A stretch of 64,000 nt of DNA from Bacillota bacterium (GTDB lineage: Bacteria > Bacillota > Clostridia > Acetivibrionales > JAEZXR01): NCBI GenBank assembly GCA_023419605.1, contig JAEZXR010000041.1:28092-92091 (forward strand), written 5' to 3'. The notes below the pieces were generated by a model. It was not told the origin of the DNA. It ran no database searches and saw only the letters and a list, made by a program, of their open reading frames with translations. Within the stretch, counting starts at the first letter, position 1, and each line of letters opens with the position of its first letter. The position numbers and the translations under genes were made by a program. Below are positions 9,811-17,702 of the stretch, piece after piece.

Positions 9811-10452
9811 ATGCTTACAGATATAAAAGGTGCACTGTTTGACCTGGATGGAGTTATTGTAGATACAGCCCGGTATCACTATTTGGCATGGAAGCGGCTT
9901 GCGGAGGAGCTGGGCTTTGAATTCACCGAGGAGCATAATGAGAGACTAAAGGGAGTTAGTAGAATGCGATCCCTGGAGATATTGCTGGAGGTCGGAGGAC
10001 TGTCCTTTGACGAGGAGAAAAAGCTGGAATTGGCTCAAAAAAAGAATGATTGGTATGTTGAATACATCCGGAAGATGGATGAATCGGAGCTCTTGAAAGG
10101 TGCGAAGGAGTATATTCTCCAGCTCAGGGAAAAAAGGATAAAAGTGGCTTTGGGGTCAGCAAGTAAAAATGCCCCCATGATACTGGATAACCTGAAGATT
10201 GCCGGGCTGTTTGATGCAGTCATTGATGGAAACAAGGTTTCGAAGGCAAAGCCGGATCCGGAGGTCTTTTTACTGGGGGCGAAAGAATTGAATCTGGAGC
10301 CTTCGGACTGCGTGGTATTTGAAGATGCGGAAGCAGGCATTGCAGCTGCGAAACGGGCAGGTATGAAGGTTGTAGGGATTGGAAGCAAGGACATTCTGAA
10401 GGAGGCAGACCGGGTCATTTGCAGCCTGGACGAGATGCTGGAGCTGCCCTGA
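9811..10452 (+). CDS. pgmB: Beta-phosphoglucomutase
   Basis: 213 residues, HAD superfamily with the alpha-helical cap. The nucleophile motif is FDLDGVIVDT with Asp11 and Asp13. Later motifs are GSASKN (motif II), KAKPDPEVF (motif III) and FEDAEAGI (motif IV). It converts beta-glucose-1-phosphate to glucose-6-phosphate and so drains the product of the two upstream GH65 enzymes. This trio is a well-known gene set. AGGAGG precedes the ATG. The stop codon overlaps an in-frame ATG of the next gene, but that gene probably starts further downstream. Confidence 0.92.
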   Translation: MLTDIKGALFDLDGVIVDTARYHYLAWKRLAEELGFEFTEEHNERLKGVSRMRSLEILLEVGGLSFDEEKKLELAQKKNDWYVEYIRKMDESELLKGAKEYILQLREKRIKVALGSASKNAPMILDNLKIAGLFDAVIDGNKVSKAKPDPEVFLLGAKELNLEPSDCVVFEDAEAGIAAAKRAGMKVVGIGSKDILKEADRVICSLDEMLELP

Positions 10453-10487
10453 TGGAGCAATATTATGATGAAAGGAAGGGAACTTTG

Positions 10488-11960
10488 ATGGAAGGGGATA
10501 TGAATATTGTGCCCAAAAGTATTTCAGCGTATTTCATCATTGGGATTTTAGCCATCGCTGCTATTGCTGTCCTTCTATTGGATGTCTTGCTTTTCACAAG
10601 TGCCAGGAATAAGGAACCGGCGAAGGTGGTTCTCTATCCTGCCCCTGCCGGAATACGGGGGGCTGCCGACAGAATCATTTCGGTAGAAAACAATCCTTTG
10701 TTTGTATACGATACTGCGGTGAATTTTAATCGTGCGTGGAGTGATAATCCCAAGCTGGAAAAGACACCTGTAGCTTATTTTGATTTTGCCGGAACTGTGA
10801 ACATAAAGATTAAAGCGCCCGGAGTAAAGATAGACAATGTGACCGTACGTCCCCTCTCTCTTGCCATCAAGCCCGAAATAAAAGGCGATACCCTTTCATT
10901 TACACTGGATAAGCCTTCTCAACTTACCATAGAGATCAATAATGATATCCATCGTGCCATTCATCTCTTCGCAAATCCCCTGGAAGAAAATGCGCCGAAA
11001 CAAGGTGACCCTAATGTTATCTATTTCGGGCCCGGTGTACATAAGGCAGGACAGATTAATGTGAAGAGCAATGACACGGTTTATATTGCAGGAGGCGCGG
11101 TTGTTTACGGTTGGGTGAAAGGGCAGCATCTCGAGAATGTCAAAATCCTGGGACGCGGAATTATTGACGGAAGCATCTATGACCGTTGGAAGGATACGAT
11201 TGTCCCCATCAACTTTGAATACTGCAAAAACTGTACTGTAGACGGGATTGTTCTATTGAATCCGGCAGCGTGGACATTAAACACCTATTTTTCGGAAAAT
11301 ATTAAAATTAATAATGTAAAAATCGTTTCTGCAAGGTCCAACAGCGACGGAATAACAACTCAATCCTGTAAAGACCTGACGGTGACAAACTGTTTCGTGA
11401 GAAGCTGGGACGACAGTCTTGTTGTAAAGGGCTATGACGGAGATGTAAAAGGAATCACCTTTGACAATGTCCTTCTGTGGACGGACCTTGCACAGTCCTG
11501 CGAAATCGGATACGAAACCCGGGCAAAGACCATAGAAGATATTTATTTTAAGAATATAACGATCCTTCATAATTTTCATAAGCCTGCATTAAGCATCCAT
11601 AACAGTGATAACGCGTTAGTAAAAAATGTTCACTACGACAACATTGTGGTGGAGGATGCACAGATGGGGACCGGAGATGGCGCGAACTTCCTGATTGACT
11701 TGCTCATAAGGGATTCTCAATGGAGTCAGACGCCGAAGCGGGGCAATATAAGAGATATCTATTATAATAATATCACCGTATTGGGAGGCAATTTTCCGCC
11801 GTCCCGCATACAAGCCTTCGGTGAAGAAAATACAATCGAGAACGTACACATAAATAATCTGAAGATTTTTGGAAAGCCGGTCACGACGGCGAAGGAAGGC
11901 AGGTTTTTCATCGGTGAGTACGATTTGAACAATGTTGAATTCACCGCTAAAGGAGAGTGA
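10488..11960 (+). CDS. Membrane-anchored beta-helix glycoside hydrolase, GH28/GH49-like
   Basis: About 490 residues: an N-terminal membrane anchor or uncleaved signal (residues ~15-37), a beta-sandwich-like region to ~160, then a right-handed parallel beta-helix rich in N-[ILV]-x-[IV] rungs. Possible catalytic acids sit in ARSNSDGITT and RSWDDSLVVK, which match the NTDG and DD motifs of clan GH-N. The GHG and RIK motifs of true polygalacturonases are not seen, so the substrate could be an alpha-glucan (GH49-like) rather than pectin. Start chosen at ATG 10488, 7 nt after AAAGGAAGGG; an in-frame ATG at 10452 overlaps the pgmB stop. The stop codon lies in palindromic repeat B. Confidence 0.65.
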   Translation: MEGDMNIVPKSISAYFIIGILAIAAIAVLLLDVLLFTSARNKEPAKVVLYPAPAGIRGAADRIISVENNPLFVYDTAVNFNRAWSDNPKLEKTPVAYFDFAGTVNIKIKAPGVKIDNVTVRPLSLAIKPEIKGDTLSFTLDKPSQLTIEINNDIHRAIHLFANPLEENAPKQGDPNVIYFGPGVHKAGQINVKSNDTVYIAGGAVVYGWVKGQHLENVKILGRGIIDGSIYDRWKDTIVPINFEYCKNCTVDGIVLLNPAAWTLNTYFSENIKINNVKIVSARSNSDGITTQSCKDLTVTNCFVRSWDDSLVVKGYDGDVKGITFDNVLLWTDLAQSCEIGYETRAKTIEDIYFKNITILHNFHKPALSIHNSDNALVKNVHYDNIVVEDAQMGTGDGANFLIDLLIRDSQWSQTPKRGNIRDIYYNNITVLGGNFPPSRIQAFGEENTIENVHINNLKIFGKPVTTAKEGRFFIGEYDLNNVEFTAKGE

Positions 11961-12043
11961 AAATATTACTTCAACTTTTTTGCGGGCCCGCCATGGCAGC
12001 CATGAAGGGTGTAGCAAAAATGTAGTTGAAGTTATATTTTCAC
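11957..12043. repeat. Palindromic repeat, copy B
   Basis: Near-perfect 87-bp inverted repeat: GTGAAAATATTACTTCAAC at the left pairs with GTTGAAGTTATATTTTCAC at the right around the core TTTTTTGCGGGCCC...GAAGGGTGTAGCAAAA. It begins in the stop codon of the preceding glycosidase gene. It is flanked by imperfect ~22-bp direct repeats (TTCACCG-CTAAA-AGTGAAA) at about 11940 and 12038, which could be a trace of insertion. Confidence 0.75.
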
Positions 12044-12114
12044 CGACGCTAAATAGTGAAACCTGGAAAAGCACCCTAGGCGAATATAACCTGCGCAAAG
12101 GAAGGTGGCCCACT

Positions 12115-12735
12115 TTGAGGATGAAAGTATGGATAATTGCCCTATCTTCAATCCTGCTGGTTGAAATGATGATTACCGCATTTTTTTTACTGAATATGCC
12201 AAAAGCCATAATAATAACGCCTGGGGCAGCCAATGTAAGCCAGGAGAAGCCAACGGCTGACTCCAGGTCAGAGGCTGCTACAGGAACTGCAAAAGAAATG
12301 CAGGCTCCTGAACCTATAGAGGGTGTAAATTTGGCGCTGAATAAAGCTGTCACAGCGGATGCCCATACGCAGTCCTATTATGCGGCCAACGCAGCAGACG
12401 GAAATGTGAATACCTACTGGGAGGGAGCCGGCAATGCCTATCCGAATCGGCTGACTGTGGACCTGGGAGATATAAGTAGTATTAAGATCATCCGGATAAA
12501 ACTTAACCCCGAAAGTCAGTGGGTAAAAAGGACACAGGTGTTTTCAATCCAGGGAAGCATGGATGATAAACAGTACAATACGCTTGTGGAAGCAGCGGAA
12601 TATGTTTTTGATCCCGCAGCTTCCAACTGTGTAACCATCAAATTCAATGAGGTAAAAACAAAATATGTAAGGCTGGAGTTTAAGGAGAATACCGGTGCCG
12701 CTGCCGGCCAGGCAGCGGAAGTTGAGGTGTATTAG
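12115..12735 (+). CDS. Membrane-anchored F5/8 type C (CBM32-like) domain protein
   Basis: About 206 residues. A hydrophobic N-terminal segment (~4-27) is followed by a low-complexity Ala/Glu/Pro linker and a discoidin-type domain with the family marks NLALNKAVTA, AANAADGNVNTYW and a C-terminal KYVRLEF strand. Such domains bind galactose, galacturonate or other glycans, so the protein probably holds substrate at the cell surface for the preceding glycosidase. The frame is open further upstream through repeat B. I place the start at TTG 12115 (or ATG 12121) because AAGGAAGGTGG lies just before it. Confidence 0.75.
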   Translation: MRMKVWIIALSSILLVEMMITAFFLLNMPKAIIITPGAANVSQEKPTADSRSEAATGTAKEMQAPEPIEGVNLALNKAVTADAHTQSYYAANAADGNVNTYWEGAGNAYPNRLTVDLGDISSIKIIRIKLNPESQWVKRTQVFSIQGSMDDKQYNTLVEAAEYVFDPAASNCVTIKFNEVKTKYVRLEFKENTGAAAGQAAEVEVY

Positions 12736-12816
12736 AAGAACTGCTGTTTTACATGCCTTATTTATGTTGCAGAGGAGCTGCTGCACACAGCTGCACTGTG
12801 GCATTTCCGGTTTGGG

Positions 12817-12845
12817 TTGATAAATAACCGGACTTATGATATAAT
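12817..12845 (+). promoter_or_regulatory. Strong SigA-type promoter of the erm leader
   Basis: TTGATA (12817-12822), a 17-nt spacer and TATAAT (12840-12845). Transcription should start near 12852, about 23 nt before the leader peptide ATG and ~375 nt before the methyltransferase start. Confidence 0.8.
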
Positions 12846-12874
12846 TGTACATTATATGTAAAGGAGGGTTGCAA

Positions 12875-12916
12875 ATGGGTGCTATTTTTTCAAGAATCCG
12901 TTATTTAGTTGTGTAA
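12875..12916 (+). CDS. Erm leader peptide, 13 aa, with Arg-Ile-Arg motif
   Basis: The ATG is 6 nt after AAGGAGGG, the best ribosome site in the region. The 13-codon ORF reads MGAIFSRIRYLVV and stops. Its place downstream of a strong promoter and upstream of a terminator and an erm-type gene is that of an erm leader peptide. Arg-x-Arg is the known macrolide-dependent arrest motif of leaders such as ErmDL, and the MG-IFS start recalls ErmCL. The Arg-Ile-Arg codons (12893-12901) are complementary to GGATTC at 12989-12994, which would link stalling to RNA folding. Function is inferred from layout; no other role is evident. Confidence 0.7.
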   Translation: MGAIFSRIRYLVV

Positions 12917-12983
12917 AACAATTAAATAAGTTATGGGGTGTACAGTCCTGAATTCAGGGGGACTGGTTTTATTGTACCTTGTA

Positions 12984-13070
12984 ACGGTGGATTCCTGTAA
13001 AGAACATTCATGCAGCTTCCTATGAATTAAAATTTTAATGCCGTGTTCTTTGAGCACGGCGTTTTTATGT
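12984..13070 (+). promoter_or_regulatory. Attenuator: antiterminator and intrinsic terminator ahead of erm
   Basis: The terminator is a 9-bp hairpin, GCCGTGTTC (13040-13048), loop TTT, GAGCACGGC (13052-13060), followed by GTTTTTATGTTTTTCT. AAAGAACA (12999-13006) is complementary to TGTTCTTT (13044-13051), so pairing there would destroy the terminator. GGATTC (12989-12994), next to that strand, can pair with the leader codons at 12894-12899. A ribosome stalled in the leader would free the antiterminator strand. Confidence 0.65.
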
Positions 13071-13174
13071 TTTTCTATATAGAAATAAGGGAGAGTTAGC
13101 TTCAAAGGCTGTAAATGAACAGTGCGTTCGTTGCGGCTTTTTTCTTTTTGCCGGACAAGCAGTTTGACATGCAG

Positions 13175-13222
13175 GAATCCGCGTTACAAAACGATTCAAA
13201 ATTTGTAAATGGTGGTGGATTC
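13175..13222 (+). promoter_or_regulatory. Hairpin masking the erm ribosome binding site
   Basis: GAATCCGC (13175-13182) pairs with GTGGATTC (13215-13222), and TTACAAA (13184-13190) with TTTGTAA (13202-13208). The stem buries part of the GGTGGTGG Shine-Dalgarno site just upstream of the ATG at 13227. It would add a translational layer of control to the upstream attenuator. Confidence 0.5.
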
Positions 13223-13226
13223 AATC

Positions 13227-14129
13227 ATGTTGAATAAAAGTAGAATATCAAAAGATAATGTGAAATTGCAGCATTCCCAGAATTACCTGCATAGTACGAA
13301 GCTTGTAGGGGATTTGCTGGAGAAGAGTATCATAGGAAAAGAAGACCGTGTAATTGAAATAGGGCCAGGGAAAGGTATTATTACGGAACAGTTGGGGAGA
13401 AGATGCAGAAAAGTGTACGGAATCGAATATGATTTCTATTTGTATAAAAAGCTTAAACACCGTTTTAATGATTTTGGTAATGTGGAAATCATTCATGGAG
13501 ATTTTTTGAAAACGGATTTGCCGGACAAGGGCAGCTATAAGGTGTTTTCCAATATTCCTTTTGCCATAACGGCAGAAATTTTACACAAATTAACCTTTTC
13601 TCCGAACCCTCCTGAAGCTTCGTATATTATTGTTCAGGAAGAAGCCGCGCGAAAATATGCCGGCAGGCCTTATAACAGAGAAAGCTTTCGTTCTTTGCTC
13701 CTGAAGCCCTATTTCGATCTGAGAATTATTCATAAATTTAAAAACACTGATTTTACACCGGTCCCTAAAGTCAATAGTGTTCTGCTCTGTATAAAAAAGA
13801 GGGAACATGCCTTGGTAGGTGAGCAGGAAGCTGCGTTGTACAGGGATTTTATTGCCTATGCTTTCAGCAGGCAGGGGGAGAATTTGAAAGAGCGGGTCAA
13901 ACACATCTTTTCAAAAGAACAGTTTCGACGGCTATCACAGAATATAGGGTTTCAAGCTGCTGCGGGTCCTATCGATTTGAGTTTCGAGCAGTGGCTTGAA
14001 CTATTTAGATACTTTATCGTGGGAGTGTCCGCTGAAAAACGGAAGCTGATACCAGGTTCTTATGAAAAGCTTCTTGAGAAGCAGAAGAAGCTTGAGAAAG
14101 TTCATAGGAATCGGAAAAGTTGGAAATAG
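13227..14129 (+). CDS. Erm-type 23S rRNA (adenine-N6) methyltransferase
   Basis: 300 residues of the KsgA/Erm fold. Seen: the N-terminal HSQNYLHSTKLV motif of Erm proteins, the SAM site EIGPGKGIITEQL, the acidic IEYD at the end of strand 2, HGDFLKTDLP, the catalytic NIPF motif, and the C-terminal helical lid with FTPVPKVNSVLL. NIPF and the HSQN start favour Erm over KsgA. Erm enzymes methylate A2058 of 23S rRNA and give resistance to macrolides, lincosamides and streptogramin B. The long leader with a short ORF supports inducible resistance. ATG 13227 fits the family N-terminus better than ATG 13209. Base composition is like its neighbours, so it may be long resident. Confidence 0.85.
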   Translation: MLNKSRISKDNVKLQHSQNYLHSTKLVGDLLEKSIIGKEDRVIEIGPGKGIITEQLGRRCRKVYGIEYDFYLYKKLKHRFNDFGNVEIIHGDFLKTDLPDKGSYKVFSNIPFAITAEILHKLTFSPNPPEASYIIVQEEAARKYAGRPYNRESFRSLLLKPYFDLRIIHKFKNTDFTPVPKVNSVLLCIKKREHALVGEQEAALYRDFIAYAFSRQGENLKERVKHIFSKEQFRRLSQNIGFQAAAGPIDLSFEQWLELFRYFIVGVSAEKRKLIPGSYEKLLEKQKKLEKVHRNRKSWK

Positions 14130-14192
14130 GAATATCGGGACAGCAAAAAGTGAGCCTGTCCGGATTTCCGTATAAAATCCGTATGGACTGAA

Positions 14193-14245
14193 AAATAAAG
14201 AACTCGCACCATGACTGCCAGTCATAAGTGAGGAGTTCTTTATTT
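14193..14245. terminator. Bidirectional terminator
   Basis: AAATAAAGAACTC (14193-14205) pairs with GAGTTCTTTATTT (14233-14245), with an inner ATGACTGCCAGTCAT hairpin. It serves the erm gene and the converging flavodoxin operon. Confidence 0.85.
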
Positions 14246-14283
14246 GCAGTTTCCCGGCATTCAACTTGATTTCGCAGAAGGAA

Positions 14284-14766
14284 TTACTTTAACGCCATTG
14301 CTTTGGCAAAACTGCCGATTTTTTCTTCCGATAAGTCGGAAGGATTGCTTTTATCGCCTTTTACTGCTTTCATTATGATCTTGTCCAGGAAATTAAGCTT
14401 TTCGAAATTAAACTCATACCCGAAAACCTCTTTACCGATTGAATGGGCATACAATTCCGAAGGGAAAACGGCTGCGAGTTCTTTTGCTCTTTCTTCCACC
14501 TTAGGACTTCCGGCGCAGAGAAACAATCCTGTTCTTTTCTTTAACAGTACCGGCAGGTTTCCAGTTATATAATTTGTCAGCTCCTTTTGTATTTTGCCCA
14601 TATAGATAGACCCGCCAAGGATCACAATGTCGTAGGAATCCAGGGGAGGAACCTTTTCCTTCATAATATTTACAATAAGGGTTTCTCCCTCCAGCTTTGA
14701 TTGTAATATTTTTGCCGCCTTTTCGGTGCAGCCGTATTTGGTCGCGTAAATAACCATGCTTTTCAT
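14284..14766 (-). CDS. Flavodoxin-domain protein (HemG/flavodoxin family)
   Basis: 160 residues. The FMN-phosphate loop near the start reads YATKYGCTEKAA, followed by DIVILGGSIYMGKIQKEL and a LFLCAGSP strand, as in flavodoxin-like proteins and the HemG-type protoporphyrinogen oxidase family. It is a cytoplasmic electron carrier or FMN-dependent oxidoreductase; the partner is unknown. Its ATG overlaps the stop of the upstream membrane-protein gene by 4 bp, which shows translational coupling. The TetR gene further upstream is the likely regulator of the operon. Confidence 0.8.
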   Translation of the reverse strand: MKSMVIYATKYGCTEKAAKILQSKLEGETLIVNIMKEKVPPLDSYDIVILGGSIYMGKIQKELTNYITGNLPVLLKKRTGLFLCAGSPKVEERAKELAAVFPSELYAHSIGKEVFGYEFNFEKLNFLDKIIMKAVKGDKSNPSDLSEEKIGSFAKAMALK

Positions 14767-15650
14767 ACTATCCTCCTTGCGTCCTGTTCAGGCTCTTTGA
14801 TATTTTTCATGACGATAAACATACAATAAACCATAAGGAGATTGACAGCGGGGAATAGTACGATGACAGCAAAGCTTATGGTAACTCCAGCCAAAAGCTG
14901 ACCGATAATCATCGCTGTAAGGGCCGTTCCCATGGAGAGGCCTTTTATGATCATTACAGAGGTCAGAAGATAACCGAAGGGCTTTCTTTTTAGCAGCAGT
15001 ACACCGCCCAGGATGGCGGTTGGAACGACAAAGCCCAGATCCATTGCCTGAACAACTAGCGTTGTATAATGCTCTAAAGGAGGAGGAACTGTACCCTTCA
15101 AAAGTGGAGGCACGATCATTCCCAGCCACATCAATCCAAGAACTGCTGCTAAAAAGAAGAGAAAACCGCTCAGAAACCGTACCGGCATCTTCGGATGAAA
15201 GCAGGAGCCCAATTTTTCCAGATCGAAGGACATCAGGATCAGTATAAAGGCAAAGAGACTGGAGGACATAAGAATTACATACACGAGGAACAGTGGATTA
15301 TACATGCATAAAAATACATAGGAAGTATAGGAGTATAAAAAGTACCCCAGAGTGCCGGCAAGCAGCAGTCTTCCTTTGAGCAAGCCCTTTCTGAAGAGGT
15401 AAAGGGATACAATCAGCAAGGGAATCCCCAAAATCATTGTAACAACATCCTGGGCTATGCCTTGGGATGCTATAGAGACCGAATTGTTTTGATACAGCCC
15501 TTTGCCGTATAATTGAACCGTCTCGCCATATAAAGATTTGAACTCATGCTGCCCCGGCCCTTGACGGGAGAACACTCCATAGGCGGAAGCGGCAAAGGAT
15601 AGAACGATAATAATAATTACCAGTATACTGATTGGTTTTTTGTACCTCAA
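14763..15650 (-). CDS. Multi-pass membrane protein of unknown function
   Basis: 295 residues with about eight hydrophobic segments spread over the whole chain and an extracytoplasmic stretch after the first (residues ~30-60). I do not recognise a motif that gives a function. It sits between a TetR-type regulator (62 bp upstream) and a flavodoxin gene (4-bp overlap), so the three probably form one operon. The context suggests a redox or stress-linked membrane function, but that is only inference. Confidence 0.7.
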   Translation of the reverse strand: MRYKKPISILVIIIIVLSFAASAYGVFSRQGPGQHEFKSLYGETVQLYGKGLYQNNSVSIASQGIAQDVVTMILGIPLLIVSLYLFRKGLLKGRLLLAGTLGYFLYSYTSYVFLCMYNPLFLVYVILMSSSLFAFILILMSFDLEKLGSCFHPKMPVRFLSGFLFFLAAVLGLMWLGMIVPPLLKGTVPPPLEHYTTLVVQAMDLGFVVPTAILGGVLLLKRKPFGYLLTSVMIIKGLSMGTALTAMIIGQLLAGVTISFAVIVLFPAVNLLMVYCMFIVMKNIKEPEQDARRIV

Positions 15651-15711
15651 AAGACCGGTACCCCCTTTACATTGTTTTTCAACACCTCTTTGGGAATTGT
15701 ATGAAACCCTG

Positions 15712-16344
15712 TTAACTGTTTAAAGGCTTTCCTAAAATCATTCCATCGATAATACACTTTATATGATGCTCTATGAGCGCTGTCCTTTGTTCTTCGGGAA
15801 TATTGTTTTCAACAATCAGCTTTACAACCAGTCCGAAGGTGGCAGTTGCCATTATTTGCGCAGTCAACTCAATAGAGGTATCATCCATGGCTTTATCGCT
15901 GAAAATGTTTTTCAGGTGTAGGAAAAGTATTTGCAGCGCTGATTTTTTATTGGAAGCACCTTTAAACAGCCAGGCTGTATATTCAAGTACGGCAGGGGTA
16001 TTATTCAGTTGTACAGCCATATACTCGTCGGACATTTGCAGCGCTGCACCAATATACCTTCGTGTCAACTCTTTCAGTCTTTCCGCGGGTTCACCGGAGG
16101 ACGGCGGCATAGAGGAGAGTGCATCTACAATCCTCTGATAGCCCTCTCGCATCAGATGGTTTACGACATCGTCCTTATCCTGAAAGTAGTGGTATATGAT
16201 GGCGGGGGAATATTCGATCCGGGTGGCTATTTTCCGGATCGAAAGGCTGTCGATTCCTTCTGTCCTCATAATTTCACTTGCTGCAGTAAGAATAAGGCTG
16301 CGCATTTCTTCCCGTTCCCGCTCTTTTCGTTCTTTTATAGTCAT
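15712..16344 (-). CDS. TetR/AcrR family transcriptional regulator
   Basis: 210 residues. The N-terminal HTH is typical: ILTAASEIMRTEGIDSLSIRKIATRIEYSPAIIYHYFQDKDDVV (read in pieces, residues ~18-60), followed by a helical ligand-binding domain with a TetR_C-like region. It is the first gene of the operon with the membrane protein and the flavodoxin. A 25-bp inverted repeat directly upstream is a plausible own operator, so it likely represses itself and the operon until a ligand binds. The ligand is unknown. Confidence 0.85.
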   Translation of the reverse strand: MTIKERKEREREEMRSLILTAASEIMRTEGIDSLSIRKIATRIEYSPAIIYHYFQDKDDVVNHLMREGYQRIVDALSSMPPSSGEPAERLKELTRRYIGAALQMSDEYMAVQLNNTPAVLEYTAWLFKGASNKKSALQILFLHLKNIFSDKAMDDTSIELTAQIMATATFGLVVKLIVENNIPEEQRTALIEHHIKCIIDGMILGKPLNS

Positions 16345-16370
16345 GCTGATGGCTCCTTGTTATAAATCGT

Positions 16371-16395
16371 ACATTGTTTATAAATTGAACAGTGT
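16371..16395. promoter_or_regulatory. Probable TetR operator
   Basis: Inverted repeat ACATTGTT-N9-AACAGTGT, 26 bp upstream of the TetR-type gene on the minus strand. Position and symmetry match operators of this family. Confidence 0.6.
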
Positions 16396-16621
16396 TTAAA
16401 AGTATATTACCATTTTATTACACGGGTGTCAATTGAAAAAAGAATTATTTTAAGGAAATACTGGCTTTTTATAGTCCTTCTGGTGAGAACATTTTAAAAC
16501 ATAAATCAGCAGTTGAAATTCGACTTGTTTCCCATTAGAAAAGAGGATAAAATAAAAAGAAAAGCCTGTGATGCTGGCACCCGGCAGGTGCATCTCGCTG
16601 GCGGGAAAGGATCGTGAAAAT

Positions 16622-17551
16622 ATGGCGGTTTCCATCATACAGGAGTCGCTGATGTATGCAGTTTATTTTGCACCCAGAGGCAAGAAGCGCCTATTGAGTC
16701 TGGGGAACCAGATTGCCCAGCGGCATCTGAGTGCTTTAGATAAACTGATTGGATTTATAGGAGACTCCGGAGCAGGAAAATCGCTGCTGATCAAGGGAAT
16801 GTTTCCAGGGCTGGAACTGACGAATGACGATGAGGGAGTGAATGTAAGACCTCTCCCCCTGATGAAGAATATCGACAGAGGTTTTTTCAGCAGTCATACC
16901 TACCATATGGATGTACGGTTCGAATCGGCTTTTACGCAGATGCATATTTTGGTGGATGCGGTAAAGAAGGCGATTGAACAGGACAAACGAGTCATTATTG
17001 AGCACTTTGACATCATTTATCCCTACCTGGGACTCAATGCAGAAACACTGATCGGCATAGGGGAGGAAGTCATCGTGACCCGTCCCAGCATTTTCGGCCC
17101 GCAGCCAAAGGATATCGCAGAAATCGTATTTAAGTCCATTAAATACAGAAAGATGGTCCATACGGCAGAGGACCTCACCTGTAAGGTGCTGGAAGAGCAT
17201 TTCGGTTTTGGCCACTGCCAGTCCCATAGTGATGTAAAACATGGATTTGTCCTTGAGTTCAACGAGAAACCGGATATTGATATTGGGCTCCTTGAGCGAA
17301 AAGTCATGCAGTATATTGACGACGAAGCGGATATATGCTATCTGGATGAGAGTCATATCCGCATTGGAGATGACGAAAAATACCATTGTACGGGACCGAG
17401 GATTCATGTCCGGAATGCAGGCGAGATTGAGAATTTCCAGCTTCTCAAGGAGTTCAAGTTCGATCCCATCGCAAAGCAGTATGCTCTGGTAGGGCTGGTG
17501 GGTAACAATCATTCAGTGGATATTAATGACTTAAACAAGGTTACGATATAA
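16622..17551 (+). CDS. P-loop protein with alanyl-tRNA-synthetase second additional domain-like region
   Basis: 309 residues from ATG 16622 (AAAGGA upstream). A Walker A motif GDSGAGKS lies near residue 48. The C-terminal third has GHCQSHSDVKHGF and CTGPRIHVRNAGEI, which resemble the zinc-binding second additional domain of AlaRS and AlaX editing proteins. The combination of an ATP-binding half and an editing-like half is found in a clostridial protein family named after that domain. The reaction is not known to me. It stands alone, downstream of the TetR operon on the other strand, with its own terminator. Upstream in-frame GTG 16568 and ATG 16571 lack a ribosome site. Confidence 0.6.
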   Translation: MAVSIIQESLMYAVYFAPRGKKRLLSLGNQIAQRHLSALDKLIGFIGDSGAGKSLLIKGMFPGLELTNDDEGVNVRPLPLMKNIDRGFFSSHTYHMDVRFESAFTQMHILVDAVKKAIEQDKRVIIEHFDIIYPYLGLNAETLIGIGEEVIVTRPSIFGPQPKDIAEIVFKSIKYRKMVHTAEDLTCKVLEEHFGFGHCQSHSDVKHGFVLEFNEKPDIDIGLLERKVMQYIDDEADICYLDESHIRIGDDEKYHCTGPRIHVRNAGEIENFQLLKEFKFDPIAKQYALVGLVGNNHSVDINDLNKVTI

Positions 17552-17567
17552 AAGTAAGCAAAGGCAG

Positions 17568-17617
17568 ACAAAAGGGGCGATTCCTGCGTACACGCAAGAA
17601 CTGGTCCCTTTGTTTTT
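17568..17617 (+). terminator. Terminator of the P-loop gene
   Basis: ACAAAAGGG pairs with CCCTTTGT around an inner GCG/CGC stem, followed by TTTTT. Confidence 0.75.
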
Positions 17618-17702
17618 AGGGATAAATTTCTTGTGATTTCGGTTATAGGGGGATGATATAATAACGTCATATTATGTCAATCTAAGAAGGGATAACAATC
17701 GA

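Noticed and set aside
11616..12353. 245-codon open frame on the minus strand
   Set aside because: It is antisense to the beta-helix glycosidase and the F5/8C gene and runs through palindromic repeat B; composition explains it.
13209..13226. Start of the erm gene at ATG 13209
   Set aside because: It lies within the ribosome-site region and lacks its own Shine-Dalgarno; ATG 13227 fits the family N-terminus.
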